DNA of 64,000 bases from Trichopria drosophilae. Taxonomy: Eukaryota; Arthropoda; Insecta; Hymenoptera; Diapriidae. The position numbers and the translations under genes were made by a program. The notes below the pieces were generated by a model. The model ran no database searches. It worked only from the letters and a program-made list of their open reading frames with translations, and had not been told where the DNA came from. The DNA lies in NCBI GenBank assembly GCA_030407085.1, contig CM059587.1:97273001-97337000 (forward strand), given 5' to 3'. Positions 46,449 to 60,173 of this stretch are shown here, piece by piece. Position 1 is the first letter of the stretch, and each line of letters begins with the position of its first letter.

Positions 46449-47979
46449 CCCGAGTAAAAGTTTAATATAGACGATAGATTCATGATGCATCTACGCAGAA
46501 TCTACTCCGTGAAATCTCCGTCCTGTGATACAAATATGAATTTAATCTTTATCAAGATTTAATATGCACGATTGATTCATGGTGAATTCAAGGTGAATCT
46601 ACTGTACAAATTAGTGCTTAGTTTTACTTTAAAATTATGTATTTTATATTTGATATAGAATATAATAGTAGAGACTTTTATTTTCGAACAAAAAATTAAT
46701 TTAATATGCCAAAACCTAAATTGATAAACAGAGATATACATTGCACATACAAAGGAAAAGACGAAGCAACGAAACTACTCAAAAACACGAGGAAACTCAA
46801 GGATATGGTGTGCCTGGACTGCTCCAAAACTACATCAAAATTATGACTTGATCCTAAAGAATACATACATAAATGCTGATAAAATACGAAAAATATTTTC
46901 CGTAAGAAATATCCTAGCAATGAAATATCATATGAACCAACTGAATAATTTCTGCTTGGAAAATATTAAAAAATTCTTACTACAGAAACAGAAACACGAG
47001 AAAACAAATTACAACATGTATGCTTATTTTTATTAAAATGTCCAACGCGAAGTATTCTGTACCAATGATCGATACAAACTGTCAAAAGTTCAACACATGT
47101 TAAAAATCAACAACCTCCATAGCAACCACATTACCAAGGACTGTCATTGTATAATAAAAGAAGAGCTTTGTTTTTTTTTGCAGTTTGTGCCGAACCTAAA
47201 TACGAAATACATTATGTATGCAGTGTTATTAATTAAAATAAAATTAAACTGATAAATTGTAATCTGCTTTCACGTGTTCCCGTTTTTGTTTATAGCAAGA
47301 AGTTTTGAAAATTATTCTAAAAGAAATTATTCAGTTGGTTCCTGTAGGAGATTCGATTTTCTTGTATGAGTGATGACAGCTGCAGTTTTTAGAGTGACAT
47401 GTCGTTGCTCCTTGGATATTTCATAAGCAAATACAAGTTTTAGTGTTTGTTTTTGTATTTGATGATATATTTTTTAGGTGGAGTACAAGTCGCCAAGTTC
47501 TACTGTCACAGAAATGTACGAGTAGAGCAGCAGTACCATATCCTTAAGTTTTTCCATTGTTTTCTTTGTTTGTATGTAGATCTCCGTTTTTCTATTGAAA
47601 TATAATACGAGGAAAAACTGTTGTATATATGGTTTTGTTTTGTCCAAATATTACTTGTATATATTCTCTGTACTACTACTCTCTAAATATGAATCAGCGA
47701 AAACCGCTGCAAATCAGCGAATATACGCGCTGCTTCAGATTTAGAGAGTATAAAATGTAAAAATGAAAATATAAAATCCAAAAAATATCATTTCATGATA
47801 AAACCAAACACTAACATATTATAAAGTAGATTTACCGTGAATACATCATTGATCTATCATGCATATTAAATTTTTTATAAAACTAAATCCATATTTGTTT
47901 CAAAGGACGGATTTTTCACGGAGTAGATTCTCCGTGAATCCATCATAGATCTATCGTTTATATTAAATTTTTACTCGGG
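46449..47979. mobile_element. Mariner-like TIR element, TA target (1.5 kb)
   Basis: CCCGAGTAAAAGTTTAATAT at 46449 is repeated in inverse at 47979, with TA immediately outside on both sides (46447-46448 and 47980-47981). The inverted ends run about 160 bp, with landmarks such as CGATAGAT, GAATCTACTCCGTGAAA and CCGTCCT. TA duplications are typical of Tc1/mariner elements. No transposase DDE/D domain is recognisable in the A/T-rich interior, so it is non-autonomous. Confidence 0.8.
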
Positions 47980-47999
47980 TATTTCTAACTTTCTTATTA

Positions 48000-50200
48000 C
48001 ATTCATCATTCGGTGATTATAATTACGATCATTGATTTTATTGATGTTCTTGAATAGTGGTATCATTTAAAGGTTATGTGTGGGTTACATCATTAATGAT
48101 TTCTGCAAAAGTTATTTTTCTGGAAGTTAAATACTGGAGGGTACGGCTGTATCTTCCATCAGTCATGCAATACGAATAGAATCGTAATAATTATCCTACG
48201 GTAGATAAATATAACCTTCATTGCCCTGGAAAGCATGTTGAAATCAGCGAGCATACTGGCAGTTTTTATTTTGATTTTGATAGTATATATTTTTTGTAAA
48301 GTAATTTTTGCAGAAGTTATATACCGGAAATTTGTTTAGCAAAGCTATTTATGTCTAATTATCGATGCACGCTTTAGACTCCTAGAGGAAAGCTATTTTA
48401 TATTTGTTTGTTTCATGATAAATCCGCAGACTAATTATTTTCGTAAAAAATAGAAGCGTTCACAGTTTATCGATAGTAACAAAAGTTTATGAAATCGTAT
48501 TAGTCTTTTACAGCTATTTCCATAGAGTTTACCCCAGATTTTTACTGTAAAACATGATTAAAGAAGTGAATGAGAATGATCGCAAAATAAAATGAATCCT
48601 AAAATTTTCAAATGATGAAAAAATGACCAAAGCTGTAAAAAACTTATAATTTGAAGTGTTTGCAATAGACATTTGATATTGCAATTGAACGATGTCAACC
48701 AATTTCTTCTTTATTGGACATAATATCGGAAAAAAAGGCAATAACAAATTAAGTGGCGATTATGAAAATGGATTTTTTTAAAAGTCGGTGGTATTAAATA
48801 AAGTGATTTCGTAGGTTATGGATATTTGCGTAAACAATGCGGATATAATCATTCTGTGATCATTTTTAAAAAATTACCGAAAATATGATCGATTTTTAAT
48901 TTCTCTATCTCTATCAGATTGACATTTCGATAAACTATAAACAAAAATTAATGAATACCGGTTTGTTGAAAAAAATAGCCACTCAATGCTTTCTTATACA
49001 AAATCATGTAATGATATTGTAAATCATGTAATTGATGATATCTAAATAGAAGAATGGCTGCATCATAAAACCCAAGAAAAACATCAATTTTATTTTTAAA
49101 TGCCCCTATTTGTAAATCTACCAATTCCAATTTTTCTACCGCGCACAGGGCTACCCATTTTGAATATAATAGTAAATTATGCTACAAGTCAACGCCCCTT
49201 TTATAAAACACCAATTCAAAAATTACAGGAATACTATTACATCTGAAAAATATTTTTAATATGATTCCTATTCGGGAAAACTTTTAATGTGAAGCCAATT
49301 GAAATTTTAATATTACACAGCCTCAACTCAATCGCGATACTATATGAGTTTAATTCAAATCTTTGAGCTATACGAGTCTAATCTGCATTTCGATGTTATT
49401 TAATTTAAATTCGGTATGATGTTGAGATTCCATCTTCCGCCGTTGATAAATTAAATTTTGTACTAGAAACCATTTTACATTTTTGTGATAAATTCTTCTC
49501 GGAATGACAAGGAAATTTTCCATGACATAATGACCAGTGAGACAATTCAAATTCAAATCTGCCTTTTTTAAATTTTCAGAAAATATAAATTTTATACTTA
49601 TTTTGTTTGTTTTGAGTATGATATACTCCCACTTCTACAGTTTAAGTGGTTAATTAGAATATATGTAGAGAAATTGGCTTTTCAATATGGAAATTTTTCT
49701 CTCCTCAATGTCTCACATCGTGTGATTTCCATAAACGCATTAAATTATTAGACTTACATTCATATTAATTGCATAGTAAATTGTTATTTTACTCAATAGG
49801 ATGCTAAACGAATTATTTCCTTGTTTAGATATGTTTCCACTTAAAATACGATTATATCGCACAAATAACAAGACACAAATTCAAACAAAAATATCCATTA
49901 ACTTTATAAATAAGTCATTATTTCGTGATATTATTAAGTTTGAGAAGTAAGAATTTTTTGGTTTCATTAAACAAAAAAATTGAGTTTACCCGTTAAAAAT
50001 AGCTCAGATTTAAATTGTTTATTTATTTTGTTGTTAAATTGAGATTTTTTCCGGCGAAATTTGATGATTCGATTTTTTTTAATCAGTATTTTTTAAAAAT
50101 ACAGATTTTTTTTAATCGAACATTTTTGTGATTATATTATTATTTTGTAATTATAATATAATAATATTTTGTCTAAAATGCGATTATACGCAATGTTTTT
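48000..50200. other. A/T-rich stretch without gene
   Basis: Only short A/T-biased frames. No repeats with clear ends were seen. Confidence 0.45.
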
Positions 50201-50204
50201 ACCA

Positions 50205-50490
50205 TGTGTTTTAATAGGGTGGTGTGTAAAAGGGAATTCTTCGCGCCTTCGACTGCGTCGATTACATTCGGTGTGCGAAATCGCATTTTACACTCTTGTA
50301 GCACAATAGTATATTATGTAACAAGGACGCACGTGCAAAGCGAGGGTGACACTCACATTCGTCGGAGATCGATATTTCAACCGAGTTCCATATGATAATT
50401 TTTAATACGTCGGGCGTGGGGCTCTGTAATTTGCGGCCGAATATACTACAGGGCGCAAAATCAAGTTCTACTCCCCGAGTGTTACAAAGT
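50205..50490. other. CpG-rich patch
   Basis: A 0.3-kb island (CGCGCCTTCGACTGCG, ACGTCGGGCGTGGGG) inside A/T-rich DNA. The 63-codon frame at 50204-50395 begins with ATG but shows no domain. A regulatory role is possible. Confidence 0.25.
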
Positions 50491-53400
50491 ACTATTGTTA
50501 TTCCCTAAAAACGTATATAATTCTCTGATACGAATGGTCCACGACATGACCCTGTTGGACTAACCAATAACTAGTTGAAATTTAATAGATATCTATTACA
50601 TTAATTTCACATTAAATTCGACCATAGTATTATTTTTAAAAATGCAATTTCGTAGAAAGTTGTACAGTTTATTTGCCTCTTACTTATTACTTAAATTTCT
50701 TAGAAATAACGCAATTATAGATAGTTACACATATTGCGTCTTAATATTTTAAAATTGATTGCTAACAAGTATTCAATTAATAATAACCCGATTATAAAAA
50801 TGATTATAATTATTACTATATAAAGTCTTATAAAGAAAGAAAATTCGTTTAATGTAAAAAAATTCCGCAATACTAACATACAGTTTTTTTTGAAAATAAT
50901 CTTTTCGAATTGTTCAATACAAATAAAAATTTATAAGCCAATAAAGTGAAGTATGTTTATAGAATTCCTTGGATTATGTATGACGGAACTTGAACGGAAT
51001 TGGCTAAAGCATGCTCATAAAAAATAGAACGCTGAAACAAAAAATCCAATAATGTAAGGGATCGTATAGAATACCAGTATTGCGGTTTCTACTTACAGAA
51101 AATAAAATTGATATCTGAATGAAGTAATTTTGGAAAAAGTGTTATGCTAAGAATTTATTCCCATTCATAATGCACATGTTGAATAATCTCTATCAGAAAA
51201 GTTATTACGCGTCCCTTCATGTTTTCCTCGTTTATTTTTTATAAACTTGCAATACGTACTTGATGAAAAAACATATTACAGTTTAATATGTGCTCCAATA
51301 TGAACAAGTAATAATAATTAGATATGGAAAGTTTTTCATTCAAGAAAATCGTGGTTTTAATTGAAGATGGTCATTCACCTGGTCTGTCCCAAACACGATT
51401 TTTGACCTGTATTATGTTTCTTAAAAAACATATCGTAGTTGATAAAAGGACATGAGTGTTTGTAAGTATCATAAAGTAAAACCAATTACATTTATTAAAT
51501 CAATGAATAGTTGATACAATAAAGATCTCGATGAATGTGTGTCCCCACTTTTCGTTCTCATTCCTCTGGCCTTCTAAATAATTCTGGCACAATGTTTTTC
51601 ATCAGTTACTAAAGATACCGACCATAAACAATTCTTCAAATACAAGTTACATGTCCAAAAACCGAAAGACAAGAAATTGGTTGTCCGCTTGTCGATGTGT
51701 TTTTTAGGCTGGCTTTAGAATTTAAAAATATAAAATGGCGAATTCAAGATGGCGGATCAAAATATAAAAAATTATTCGACCTGTATTGGACGTGGCATAC
51801 TGAATGTAGTAAATTTGCTATTTTATTCGTAAGCGGCACCCACAAAACACCATTAACCCATTAAGTTTGAATGGACATTTTCTCAATAGAATTTTCAACG
51901 TTTGGGATTTGGGGAAAAAAGATTCTATTCTCTTTCAGAATATGTTATTAGGTTTTCTCAAACAATGCAAGTGTGAAAAACTATACATAATTTTTTCTAT
52001 CTTTATTTATCTCAATTTTTTCTTTGAAATCATTTCGAAATTCACGTTTTAATAAATGCCCTTTAGACTTTAAATTTAAAATATGTATATAGGTGTTTTG
52101 AAAATAAAGGTGAAATCGAAAATAGCGAGCCATAGACGAAAAACCGCCTAAAGTTCAGGAATTTTTTACTTTCTTCTGTATATTCAAAATACATATATAC
52201 ACATTTCAATTTCAAGTCCTGAGGACCCAATTTCTTTATTTCAAGCAAGAATTTCAAGACGATTTCAATGTAAACAAATAAGTTAAAAAAATACATTTGA
52301 ATAACACGTTTTTTGGAAAAAATGATTGAGAAAAATGATAGTTTTTTAGTTTCTTTTATTACCCAAAATACAATCAATAATAATTATAATTATTATATTT
52401 AATTTTCATCGGCCATATTGGACCTGCTGTATTAAATTTTGAAATTCTCATCTGATATTCAAATTCAGCAAACCTGAAAACTATTATTAACAAGTTTAAA
52501 TGAAATGTGATATACTGTACTATTAGTGACGTACATTTTTTTTAATTTGTTCTTAAATATATAGAATTAAACAAAAAGTGTTTATTGATTATACGTGAAA
52601 TCACCAAGAAAATTTAGAGTAAAAAAATACTATCAAATTGAAGACTCACGTATCACATTAGTTTAGTTACAATACAGAAATTAGATTATGAAACGTGGGT
52701 TAAAAATTATATGCATTCTTCTCTCTCCTAATTGCAAAATATAGATGCAAAAATGGCCTGTTAATAATTTCATTATTAATATTATTACTATTTATTTATA
52801 TTTATCTGAATGTTCGTTTGATTTATCATATAATATAATGAAACGCGTTGATAATTCCCACAATTCAATTTTGAAATATTATATAATAAACATTCATATA
52901 CAAGATTTACATACTGTAAATGAAGAATTAACGAAATTGCTCGCGAAATACATGGAATATATATTGCAATTTATTCACCCACGTATTTCATATATTTTTA
53001 TTAAAATTATTAACGCTGAATATTTATTGTAATGTAAAAACTTGAAAATGATGTAGTACCATTTCCTAAGATTTTTTACCTATCAAAAAGTAATTTATCG
53101 GTTAGTTTTTCTAAAAAACGGGTATATTAGTGACTTGTAGTAATACAAAATTAATAACGTAAAATATTAGTAAATTTAAATGAATTTACTTAAAGACTTC
53201 AGCATATCATTTAATTCTGGATCTCATTAGTTATTTATACCTATAAATACCTACAGTAAAAAGTTGAATGAATAAATATATTTATTTCTGAAGTACAATG
53301 TGGTGAGATATATGTATATATGAGACGAGTTAAACAATTTTTCTCATATACTTCATACGATAAAGGCAACGATAAAAATATTGATTACGAGCCCTAATCA

Positions 53401-54990
53401 TTTACTAAAAAATCTTTGTAGAGTTTTATAAGACTTTATATGAGAATGTTATGTTCGGTTTTGATATTGGAAAATTTAAAACAGCGAACTGACATTTTAT
53501 AAAATTCTACTGACTTTCATGAAATGTATTACGGTAATTTACATTCACATCAAATTTTATGAAATTTTCTGATTTTTAAGTTTCACATTATGAAACCACA
53601 GCAACACGCTCTTTATTTTGGATCATCTTAGCAGAAGTAAATAATCCTACAAAAAATAGGTATTCTGAAAAAAATATTGAATGCATTTTGTACATCAATT
53701 ATTGAAATTAAAACGGTATAAAATTATTTAAAAACACGCTTTAATAACTCGATAGACAGTTTATCTACAGCGCATTTTAAAAGTGTCTATCAATTTTAGA
53801 AAAGTTGGTAGTACGTCCACAAAACACTATAATACAAAATGTTACATAGCTCGACGGAAATTTGAATTATGGTAATTTTGTTTATTCTTCAATTGAAAAT
53901 CAATTAGTTTTATTGCAGTTTTTAAAATAACTTTTACAGAATGATCTGTATTTTCTGTATTTTAATGTAACTTTATTAAGGATCTGAATATACTTTGGCG
54001 TCTCTAAAGAATGTATTCTACCAACACGTTTTCACTAAAAAATAATTTGTGGATAAAAGGATATTATTTTTTATAAATATATTATTAACTTCCGAATTAA
54101 AAGGTGATAACCTATAATCGTGTATTTTAAATAAAATAAAATAATATCATTTTAATAACACCATGTTACCGTGCGTTATTTCTCTTTTGTATATAAATTA
54201 AGATTATTAACACCGAAATGACATACTAGAAATAATGGTCTTCTGTATTACGAATAATATTTAATACAACAAATCGCCAATTATATATATCTGATAATAT
54301 TTAAAATAATTAAACGCTGTAATGTAAAACGTCCATCACTGACAAAACATTTCAGAATGAAATCAAACAATAATAAAGATCAATAAAAGTCAAACAAATC
54401 CTGTGCCGTAATTTGAAAAATAAATAAATTAAAACAAAATTGTTGATTTTATTACTCATTTTTCATTTCATCCAATTTTTATAACGCGGTGCTACATTAA
54501 TTAAATTTGCATGATATCCATTCGCTTAGTAAACAAATTTAATGAATGATCGAATTTCATAATTAGTTTGTGTAATTAATTGCGAAATTCTATTCCAGGG
54601 ATTTATCGTATTGGCCGTGTCATACGCGAGTAATGAGAGCGTTGTGATTAATCATGTACGGACCGTCGATCTACTGAAATAAAAACTAATTAATCTATTT
54701 TGCTATGACGAATATGAACATAAATACATACGGTGTTAAAAAAATTGTGGATACAATTGAAAATTTCGTAAACAAATAAAGGCGTGGGGTTCATAACAAT
54801 ACGATGTGCGGAATATGCGAAACATTTTTGTCAAATTATTTATATTTTATTTTCGTATTTGATATTCACCTAATATTCCTTAAAAAACATAACAATGAGA
54901 AAATAATTATTCATTAGTAAGGGATAGCGACCTAAGTTGACATTTTTTTTTAAAATGATTATAGAATTTGTTTGGTTTTGAAATTCTGTA
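50491..54990. other. Long A/T-rich stretch without gene
   Basis: It contains a fragment with AAGATGGCGGATC words (51730-51760) and an isolated TTAACCCATTAAG end at 51852, both probably decayed TTAA-element pieces. A small CpG patch lies at 54600-54680. No gene is supportable. Confidence 0.45.
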
Positions 54991-55005
54991 GGTGGCGTTC
55001 GAGCG

Positions 55006-55299
55006 GGTGCGGGTCGAAAAACCGACAAATCAAAAAGCTGAAAGAGGAAAAAGCCGAATAGTTAAAAAGCCAATAGTAGAAAAACCAAATTGTTATAATA
55101 TTGACAGTCAAAAAACCGACATTTCAAAAAATGACTGCCCGATTGTTGATGTGTTTATTTTTGTATGTGGTTCGGCTTTTGGACTGTCGGTATTATGACA
55201 ATTCGGTTTTTCTACTGTCGGCTTTTTGACTTGTCGGCTGTTTACCGGTCGACTTTATGAACGTCGATATTTTGATTTGTCGGTTTTTGACCCTCACTT
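55006..55299. mobile_element. Second hAT-like MITE with repeated interior
   Basis: GGTGCGGGTCGAAAAACCGAC and, inverted, GTGAGGGTCAAAAACCGAC form the TIR, continuing through AAATCAAAA. GTTCGAGCG flanks both sides (54997-55005 and 55300-55308), containing an 8-bp duplication. The interior repeats GTCGGNTTTTTGAC-type units of about 16-18 bp, the same architecture as the element at 17897-18316 though with a different motif. The frame 54992-55198 is a by-product. Confidence 0.75.
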
Positions 55300-55309
55300 G
55301 TTCGAGCGA

Positions 55310-57980
55310 TCTAAAAAAAGAGGCAAGTTTATTCCTTAGAAATTTTCGAGTAGTTTAATAAGCAAAAAAATTACAAGCAATTAAAAAACACTTGCCTTAA
55401 GTTGGCAGACATTTCTCTAAATTGACGTCGTATGCAGAAGAAATAAAAAAACCTGACAATATGTAGGAAACTGGATTTTCACTTTGTCATTTGATGTGTT
55501 AATTAATATATAATATACAATATTCATCAGAATATTCTGAATCGTAATGTATGCAATTTCTTTTGTCATATTATGTGCGATCATTGTTGAAATAATTATC
55601 ATAACAAATTATTGTGTGAGAACTAATTAACCACGGTAATGGTATACATTTTATGAAATGTGTTTGTAAAATATTGCCAAAAGCTTTTTAGAAATATATG
55701 GAACACGAAAAAGTATGACAAAATGAAAAAAGAATGTTAAAATACACAACAGTTGAAATTAAAAAACTTCCTACGAGGATCCAAGTTTACAAATAAATGC
55801 AAACAAATGTTGCAATTTACGGAATGATGGAAAACATGCGAATGTAAAAATATCTCGAAAAATCGACGCAACTAGAAGAATTAAAAATATACTGAATTCT
55901 GAAATTGTTGAACAGAAAAAATGATTATAACTGTTGGTTCATTAGTCGAGATCAAAAAATTGTATATCAAAAAATAAATTATAATCATTACGGAAATGTC
56001 TGTAATTAACATAACTATAAGATATTAAGTAATCTACTAGATTATTATTAATAAATCAACATGTATGTTTATTCACAAATCGTATTAATAATATATGTAT
56101 ATTTCTCGTTACAAAATTATTCGTTCAAAGAGCTAGAATAAGGTACCATAATTTAGTTTATAACAATTTATTCACTATTATTATAATTAATAATATGTTC
56201 ATTATTATAACGTTTTATTGCTCTGAAGATACTTAATAATTAGATGTTAAAACTGTAATAAAATTGAATGAATATTAAGAAGTCCGCATCCAAAGCATTC
56301 ACTCAAATTAATTATATTTCATTAAATTCTTTCTAAATAATCTCAAAATTTAATGGAATTTCAGTAATACTAATGAATATTCTGCATGAGTATTTTACAT
56401 ACAGGATGTCCCACAATTTGCGGACCATAAAATTTAAAGTAAAAAAATCTTCTACCAAAATTGGCTTCGACGCTTACAATTTGATTGGCGCGCCATTGAA
56501 GATTAGAAAAAAATCACTCTTTTTGCAATAACTTGTATTTTTCTGAAATTATCTTAACAAAATTATGCTGTTTTTAAGTCACTTTCAAGCTTTGCAGTTC
56601 TTCTCTGAGGCCCTTTGACCTAACATAAATATTTTTCTTGCTATAGTCATAAAAAGGGTAAGAAATGACAATTTTTCCAATTTTTTGCGTTTATCCCATT
56701 TTAATAAATACCGTTTTTAATATGTCCTTAAATAGTTTTGGTTTTTGTCGGTCACATAAATAAGAGAAATTAAAAATGATTGAGTTATTTAAATTAAAAT
56801 TTTCAAAATTATAGGAAGAGGAAAGAAAACAAACAAGGGTCAATAATTTGAAGGTTTTTTGTAATATAAATTATAAATAAATATTTAGGAACATTTTGAC
56901 TCTGATATGAGTCCTCTTCATGGCTATGTCTCTTTGGCGTTATTGCAGAACAAATTTTTTCTGGTAAGAACTCTAACTGCTTGACTATTACAAAAATTGA
57001 TTGAAAACTAATACGAAATAATATAGTCAGATAAACAATATTCATTATGACATTAAAAATTAGGACGATAAGTTAATAACCATAAGCGTATTTGTATTTC
57101 TAACCGTATTTATGCATAGTAAAAAGAATATGGATTGTAGAAAACAAATTTTGATTGATAACTGAATTACTTGGTTACTATTGCATCAACCAAACTGGCT
57201 AGTTATGTGGCATAAATGAGTTTGGATGGAAAAGTTAAATTGTTACAACCGAACCTTTTAGCATTATATTTTAAAATCTAAAATTGGTATTGAATTTTGA
57301 ACCCGAATAAATGAATAAGTTAGCCTAATAATTAAGGAAATTGGTTTTGAAACTGAATTGTTTGGTTGCTACAAACAAACAATTGGGTTGCCACTATAGT
57401 ACTGAATGGTTTTGATAACCGAGCTGTTTACCAATATAGCACATATCTCTTAAAGTGGACATCCAGAGCTCAGTCCGAAGATATCTTCAAAAAGATCTTC
57501 TGAAGCGGTCTTAATTACGATAATCTATAAAAAAAGCTCTTAAAGATGATTTACTTAGAACTTCTTAAAATTGTAATCTCGAAGAGTTCTTGTGTTTGAG
57601 GTCTTAATTCTATCTCGTTTTGGACCACCTCTGTTTTAGTAAAGGGAGTCCCATTGTTCAGGTATGTGTTTCTTCCAGAGACAAAATTTGGCGATTGAAT
57701 TAAACAATGAGATCGCGCGACATTTACTTCATATGCAGACCGATAGATTATAAGTTGTCCTGACCAAATAAGTCCCTTTACGATATTTAGCCGGTGTTAT
57801 CACAGTTTTGTATTATTATTGCATGATCCCATTCTATTGAATGTAATTACCATCCATTATATAAATATACAAACGCTAAAACAGGAATTCAGGTTTAAAG
57901 TATATAAATTAATAATTAAGATACAAAAATGGAATCTATAATTTTCAGAAATTTGATTTTCATTTATATTATCCTTTTTA
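55310..57980. other. A/T-rich stretch without gene
   Basis: It holds a degenerate TGAAGAGGACTC...GAGTCAAAATG motif (minus, 56890-56922) resembling the Penelope-type ribozyme design, and an ACAGGATGTCCCACAA word at 56402. Otherwise nothing supportable. Confidence 0.4.
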
Positions 57981-57984
57981 TACG

Positions 57985-58148
57985 TCAAAGCTCTCAAATA
58001 AGACCTATTTTCTAAGACCTCATATTTGAGAGGTCTGATAGAGCTCTTAAAATCGACGCATAAGTCTTCTTAAAGATTACGTTAACAGCTCTTTCTGATA
58101 AGTATTCAAGACATCTTACAATTTTTAAGACTTTCTAAAGAGCTGTTC
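57985..58148 (+). repeat. Direct repeat, copy 1
   Basis: It starts CAAAGCTCTCAAATAAGACC and ends AAAGAGCTGTTC. It shares order and words (AAATCGACGCATAA, CAGCTCTTTCTGATAA, AGACATCTTA) with 58419-58578. Confidence 0.7.
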
Positions 58149-58418
58149 AATATATTGTCATCCTATGAATCTACTCGATCCACTTAGATATCGCAATACA
58201 ATACGAGTTACAATCATGGTTCCTCATGAAATTGTAATTATTCCTGTCTTGTACAAATTCAACACAGCGGATAAGATCCCATAAGGTACTTAAACTCTTG
58301 TTTTCTTAGTATTCGACCGTCAATCGAAAGGTCCCGGTCTCAAATCATGGATGAGACAGCGTGGTAAGTTGTTTATAGTTGAAGAAATCAAAATGAGAAA
58401 GGAAAAACAAGAAAACAC

Positions 58419-58578
58419 CAAAGCTATCATATAAGACCTCATTTCTGAGACCTTATATTAGAGAGGTCGTGCAGAACTCTTTAAATCAACGCATAAATTT
58501 TAGAGATTACTTTGCGAGCTCTTTCTGATAAATAATTAAGACATCTTATAATTTTTAAGATTTCTTAAAGAGCTCTTT
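58419..58578 (+). repeat. Direct repeat, copy 2
   Basis: Diverged copy of 57985-58148, about 270 bp downstream. It ends AAAGAGCTCTTTAAGA, a palindromic tip, suggesting a MITE family with AGAGCTCTT ends. Related words occur at 57462-57620. Confidence 0.7.
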
Positions 58579-58889
58579 AAGATGTCTTTTTACTGTTTGG
58601 TTAGGTACTTGCACCTCAACTAGAATAGTTTACGTAATTAGTCATTAATTTCACGGGCAAAACCGATTTGTATCTGTGCGCTTTCCGTTTCGTACCTTGT
58701 TAATTACTAAGTACTGTTTTCGTGCACTGAAATCAAATAAACATAAATAATGCTTAAATTACTAATGTTTCTTATTACATATGCTCGAAGAGTGAATAAA
58801 TTTAAGTAAAAAGGCAAATGAAATTACTTAAAAATTCCTGTGCATATGATATTAAATTGAATAAAATGCGTATATAATTTAAAATGCAA

Positions 58890-59400
58890 AACTAATTGCA
58901 ACGCCCAATGTGGAGGCGCCACGTACTACGAAAATAATTCATAGTCGGTTGTACACCTCGTAATGGTATTAGAGTTAATGTCGTTATTGTTATTATACAG
59001 ACACGGAGCGAGTCTACAAATTGACGCGAGTTCGGAATGTTCTCCAGTTCAAACCGCGGAGAAATCACGGAGGAGCGGGCGGAAAATAATGACGTCATGG
59101 AGTAACGGTAGCAGTGCGTTATCACCGGTGTGGAAAACCATTATTATTATCATCCTTTCCAGCGATCGCACAATCGTGATAATCGTACGAGTAAAGCGAG
59201 GAAAAATATGAAGGGTCGATGGGACGCATTCGTTTACAAGCTGTAACCGCAATGCACTGGAATTCGAAATATAGTTTTGACAAGCAGACGTATCGTCAAT
59301 GAATTTATGTGGTCGTTAGGAAAATCCGATCGCAAAATTTGTTGATTACCGCGCTAACGTTGTAGAAATTTGCATCGAAAACGTTATCCGTTATTTAATT
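58890..59400. other. CpG-rich patch with a CRE and an 82-codon ATG frame
   Basis: A CpG-dense block with a perfect CRE (TGACGTCA) at 59090-59097, CACCGGTG and GCGATCGC palindromes. The frame 58963-59211 is described separately. Confidence 0.3.
58963..59211 (+). CDS. Possible small protein with hydrophobic N- and C-terminal segments
   Basis: A true ATG at 58963 opens 82 codons. The N-terminus (MVLELMSLLLLYRHGAS) could act as a weak signal or anchor, the middle is polar and basic (TAEKSRRSGRKIM), and the C-terminus has a hydrophobic run (TIIIIILSS, then TIVIIVRVKRGK). The frame lies in a CpG patch with an opposite-strand frame of similar length, so chance openness is a serious alternative. No family recognised. 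Confidence 0.2.
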   Translation: MVLELMSLLLLYRHGASLQIDASSECSPVQTAEKSRRSGRKIMTSWSNGSSALSPVWKTIIIIILSSDRTIVIIVRVKRGKI

Positions 59401-60170
59401 AATGATCAATATCTCAATTTGGATACTAATATTATATTTTTTTAAATGATGCTTGAAAATGTGAGAAGTTGCCGAATTTTTTATTAAACAGGTTTGGTAT
59501 GCAAATATTTTGGAATATTAGGTTAGATAGGTGTGGAAAATATTTCATCCAGGACTATGAAATGTGAAATTTAGAGTTTGGTTAAATATGAAGCAATATA
59601 TGTAAATATTCAAATGCAATTCATGTGCCTAGAAAAAAGAATTTAATTAGCTATAAACATATGGCTAAGTTGTATTTGATGAAAGCTTAGCTGCTTATTA
59701 AATGACGTTAGTAATATTAGGAATATGCTTTCGATTTTGAGAAAATAAAATTTTTATTCAAGGAAAGGAATTTGCAAAACAGTATATTATATATGTAATA
59801 ATTTGCAAAATAATATTTAGATTAATTTATTAGGTAACAAGTCTTAAAATCTCACGCCTCAGAATCTTTCACATATAAAAATATTACACGCCAAAACGTC
59901 AAACATCGATATTTTACAAGTAAAGACCACAAGTAGTCATCATTACAAATTTGCTGTTACTTTTTCAACATGTGCGATCTCTAAAACCCCCGAACAAGAT
60001 TTAACCAATTGGATTAATTTTTGGAAATGTCGTCTGCGATCTTGGGTCGTTTTTTGAATTTGGAAAATTTTATCTGACATCTCTACCCTACCTACCACTG
60101 TACACTAAAACTCTAGTATACTCGATTGTATAGGGTAAGGTACCCTACAAAAAATATGCATTGCTTATTA
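59401..60170. other. A/T-rich stretch without gene
   Basis: A faint relative of the 125-bp module (CTCTAAAACCCCCGAACAAG) is visible near 59980. Nothing else. Confidence 0.4.
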
Positions 60171-60173
60171 GTA

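Noticed and set aside
54992..55198. 68-codon frame
   Set aside because: It is the translated interior repeat of the hAT-like MITE.
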